A stretch of DNA of 6,167 nucleotides from Acidobacteriaceae bacterium (GTDB lineage: Bacteria > Acidobacteriota > Terriglobia > Terriglobales > SbA1), in assembly GCA_003136335.1 (NCBI GenBank), contig PLEA01000026.1, forward strand, positions 1,367-7,533. The letters are read 5' to 3'. The position numbers were made by a program, and so were the translations under genes. Positions 5,477 through 6,167 of the stretch are shown here, in pieces. The notes beneath the pieces are model-generated. The model saw nothing but the letters and a program-made list of their open reading frames with translations, made no database searches and was not told the DNA's origin. The first letter of the stretch is position 1; each line of letters opens with the position of its first letter.

Positions 5477-5866
5477 TTATTTACGCTTACCCCTTTCCAG
5501 TACCCTCGCCTCCATAGGTTTTGATAGATCAACGGATAGTATCTTGTCCTTTTCATTAAACACAGCAGCGTATTTGATAGTTTTTATCGGGAAAATCTTG
5601 TATGTCTTCAGAAATGACATACCCGAAAGCGAGGCATGGCTCTTACTAGCTGTAGTCTTTACAGAATAGGCATCTGGATCATTTTGCTTGATGAACTTTA
5701 TGCCCATAAGCTGACGTTCCTTGTCGAAGAACAGAAGGGCATATTTAGAGTCACCCATGACGTTCTTCGCTACTGCTGTATTGAGGCCAATGATGCCACT
5801 GACACTCAACGTGACTGTAGGATCCTTAGGGCTAGGTTTTGAACTGCGCTTGAATTGCTCCCACAT
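5477..5866 (-). CDS. Hypothetical protein, 129 aa, beta-rich
   Basis: I do not recognise a named family. The product is soluble, basic (pI clearly high; C-terminal ERGKRK) and strand-rich. It has a core TVTLSVSGIIGLNTAV (17-32) then YALLFFDKERQLMGIKFI (42-59), SHASLSGMSFLKTY (76-89) and a final KILSVDLSK strand (108-116). No signal peptide, membrane helix or catalytic motif is evident. The regular alternating pattern looks like a genuine, conserved small domain rather than a shadow ORF. Support for expression is strong: GGAGGG lies nine bases before the ATG and a near-consensus promoter lies about 40 bp upstream. It is first in a possible minus-strand transcript that continues into the tRNA and then the nuclease-like gene. 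Confidence 0.8.
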   Translation of the reverse strand: MWEQFKRSSKPSPKDPTVTLSVSGIIGLNTAVAKNVMGDSKYALLFFDKERQLMGIKFIKQNDPDAYSVKTTASKSHASLSGMSFLKTYKIFPIKTIKYAAVFNEKDKILSVDLSKPMEARVLERGKRK

Positions 5867-5875
5867 GTGGATGCA

Positions 5876-5881
5876 CCCTCC
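5876..5881 (-). promoter_or_regulatory. Ribosome binding site of the 129-aa gene
   Basis: GGAGGG on the minus strand lies nine bases upstream of the ATG at 5866, at the long end of normal spacing. There is no other in-frame start closer to it. Confidence 0.6.
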
Positions 5882-5906
5882 GGTGATCTCCTCAGCTTAG
5901 GATGCA

Positions 5907-5935
5907 ATTATAAGTGTTTGTACCAGGAGAGTCAA
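5907..5935 (-). promoter_or_regulatory. Strong sigma70 promoter, minus strand
   Basis: TTGACT (5930-5935; five of six matches) and TATAAT (5907-5912; perfect) are separated by exactly 17 bp. Transcription should begin near 5900 and give a 34-nt leader before the 129-aa ORF. It is the best promoter in the window and may serve the gene, the tRNA and possibly the nuclease-like gene. Confidence 0.85.
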
Positions 5936-5963
5936 CTACCCAAACTACTGCCCCAATTTTGGC

Positions 5964-6086
5964 CTATTTCGCGGAAGATTTAGAGGGTGTTTCTGTAATC
6001 CTAATTGTTGATTGTATCAGTCTTGCCGCTAGTTGATTAACATCAGGCTTCGGCGGATGCTTCTTAGTCTTGCGACGTTTCTTCAT
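5964..6086 (-). CDS. Small basic ORF, 40 aa (50 aa from 6116)
   Basis: The minus strand encodes MKKRRKTKKHPPKPDVNQLA and continues ARLIQSTIRITETPSKSSAK before a TAG. An upstream in-frame ATG at 6116 would add ten residues (MTWILWHRIP). The Lys/Arg-rich start followed by a D-x-NQLA-type helix resembles many tiny bacterial proteins of unknown role, in which a Gly/Lys-rich tail often follows; here that tail is absent, so the gene may be a shortened relic. Neither start has a good SD. The stop lies 28 bp upstream of the strong promoter, so this ORF would belong to a separate transcript or the end of an incoming one. Positions 6117-6167 hold nothing else I can support. Confidence 0.4.
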   Translation of the reverse strand: MKKRRKTKKHPPKPDVNQLAARLIQSTIRITETPSKSSAK

Positions 6087-6167
6087 GGGAATACGATGCC
6101 ATAGAATCCAAGTCATTTCCAGACCCCAGAAAATTCAAACTGAAGCACTACGTGTGCCGCGAGTACA

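Noticed and set aside
5224..5556. A 110-aa minus-strand ORF running through the tRNA
   Set aside because: Its middle part (AGVAELEYALGLDPSLGCPL and on to CEFESRRPH) is the familiar translation of a tRNA gene, so the ORF is a shadow of the tRNA and its flanks.
1..6167. CRISPR array or tandem repeats
   Set aside because: No regularly spaced repeats of suitable length are visible on either strand.

Overview
The window comes from a bacterial chromosome and splits at about position 3320 into a GC-rich metabolic block and a visibly more AT-rich accessory block. The organism is probably an acidobacterium or a relative. I base this on the compact, cysteine-using-looking EgtB, which recalls the Chloracidobacterium enzyme, and on the style of the small hypothetical proteins. 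This assignment is tentative.

Left block (1-3318). Two minus-strand genes form an ergothioneine operon: egtB (sulfoxide synthase, 1090-2424) followed 48 bp later by egtD (histidine Nalpha-trimethyltransferase, 73-1041). EgtD makes hercynine and EgtB couples it to a thiol. No egtA, egtC or egtE is visible. Both genes have better internal ATG starts with Shine-Dalgarno (SD) sequences than the upstream TTG codons. A complete PhzF-family isomerase/epimerase gene (2524-3318, plus strand) is divergent from egtB across a 99-bp gap.

Middle (3339-4491). An intact IS1595-family transposase gene (3371-4342) has a TTGACA promoter and an 11-bp inverted repeat overlapping its start codon. CACTTGACA occurs inverted on both sides of the gene and once more, directly, just after it. 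These copies may mark the IS ends, but I found no target-site duplication. Beyond it, at about 4533-4622, lies a candidate small RNA of about 90 nt with three perfect hairpins. The last is a textbook intrinsic terminator whose U-tract contains the stop codon of the next, convergent gene.

Right block (4619-6116, all minus strand). From upstream to downstream there is a tiny basic ORF, a near-consensus sigma70 promoter, a 129-aa hypothetical protein, a highly unusual tRNA, and a 191-aa protein that resembles BECR-fold phage-type nucleases (PBECR). The tRNA is the most striking object in the window. It has a leucine-type body (A73, long variable arm, Leu-like D arm, encoded CCA) but a UGG proline anticodon and a 35-nt variable arm. 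If functional it could insert leucine at CCN codons or act as a decoy or bait for an RNase. Its position between two same-strand accessory genes, downstream of a single strong promoter, suggests a possible small module of tRNA plus nuclease-like protein. That link is inference.
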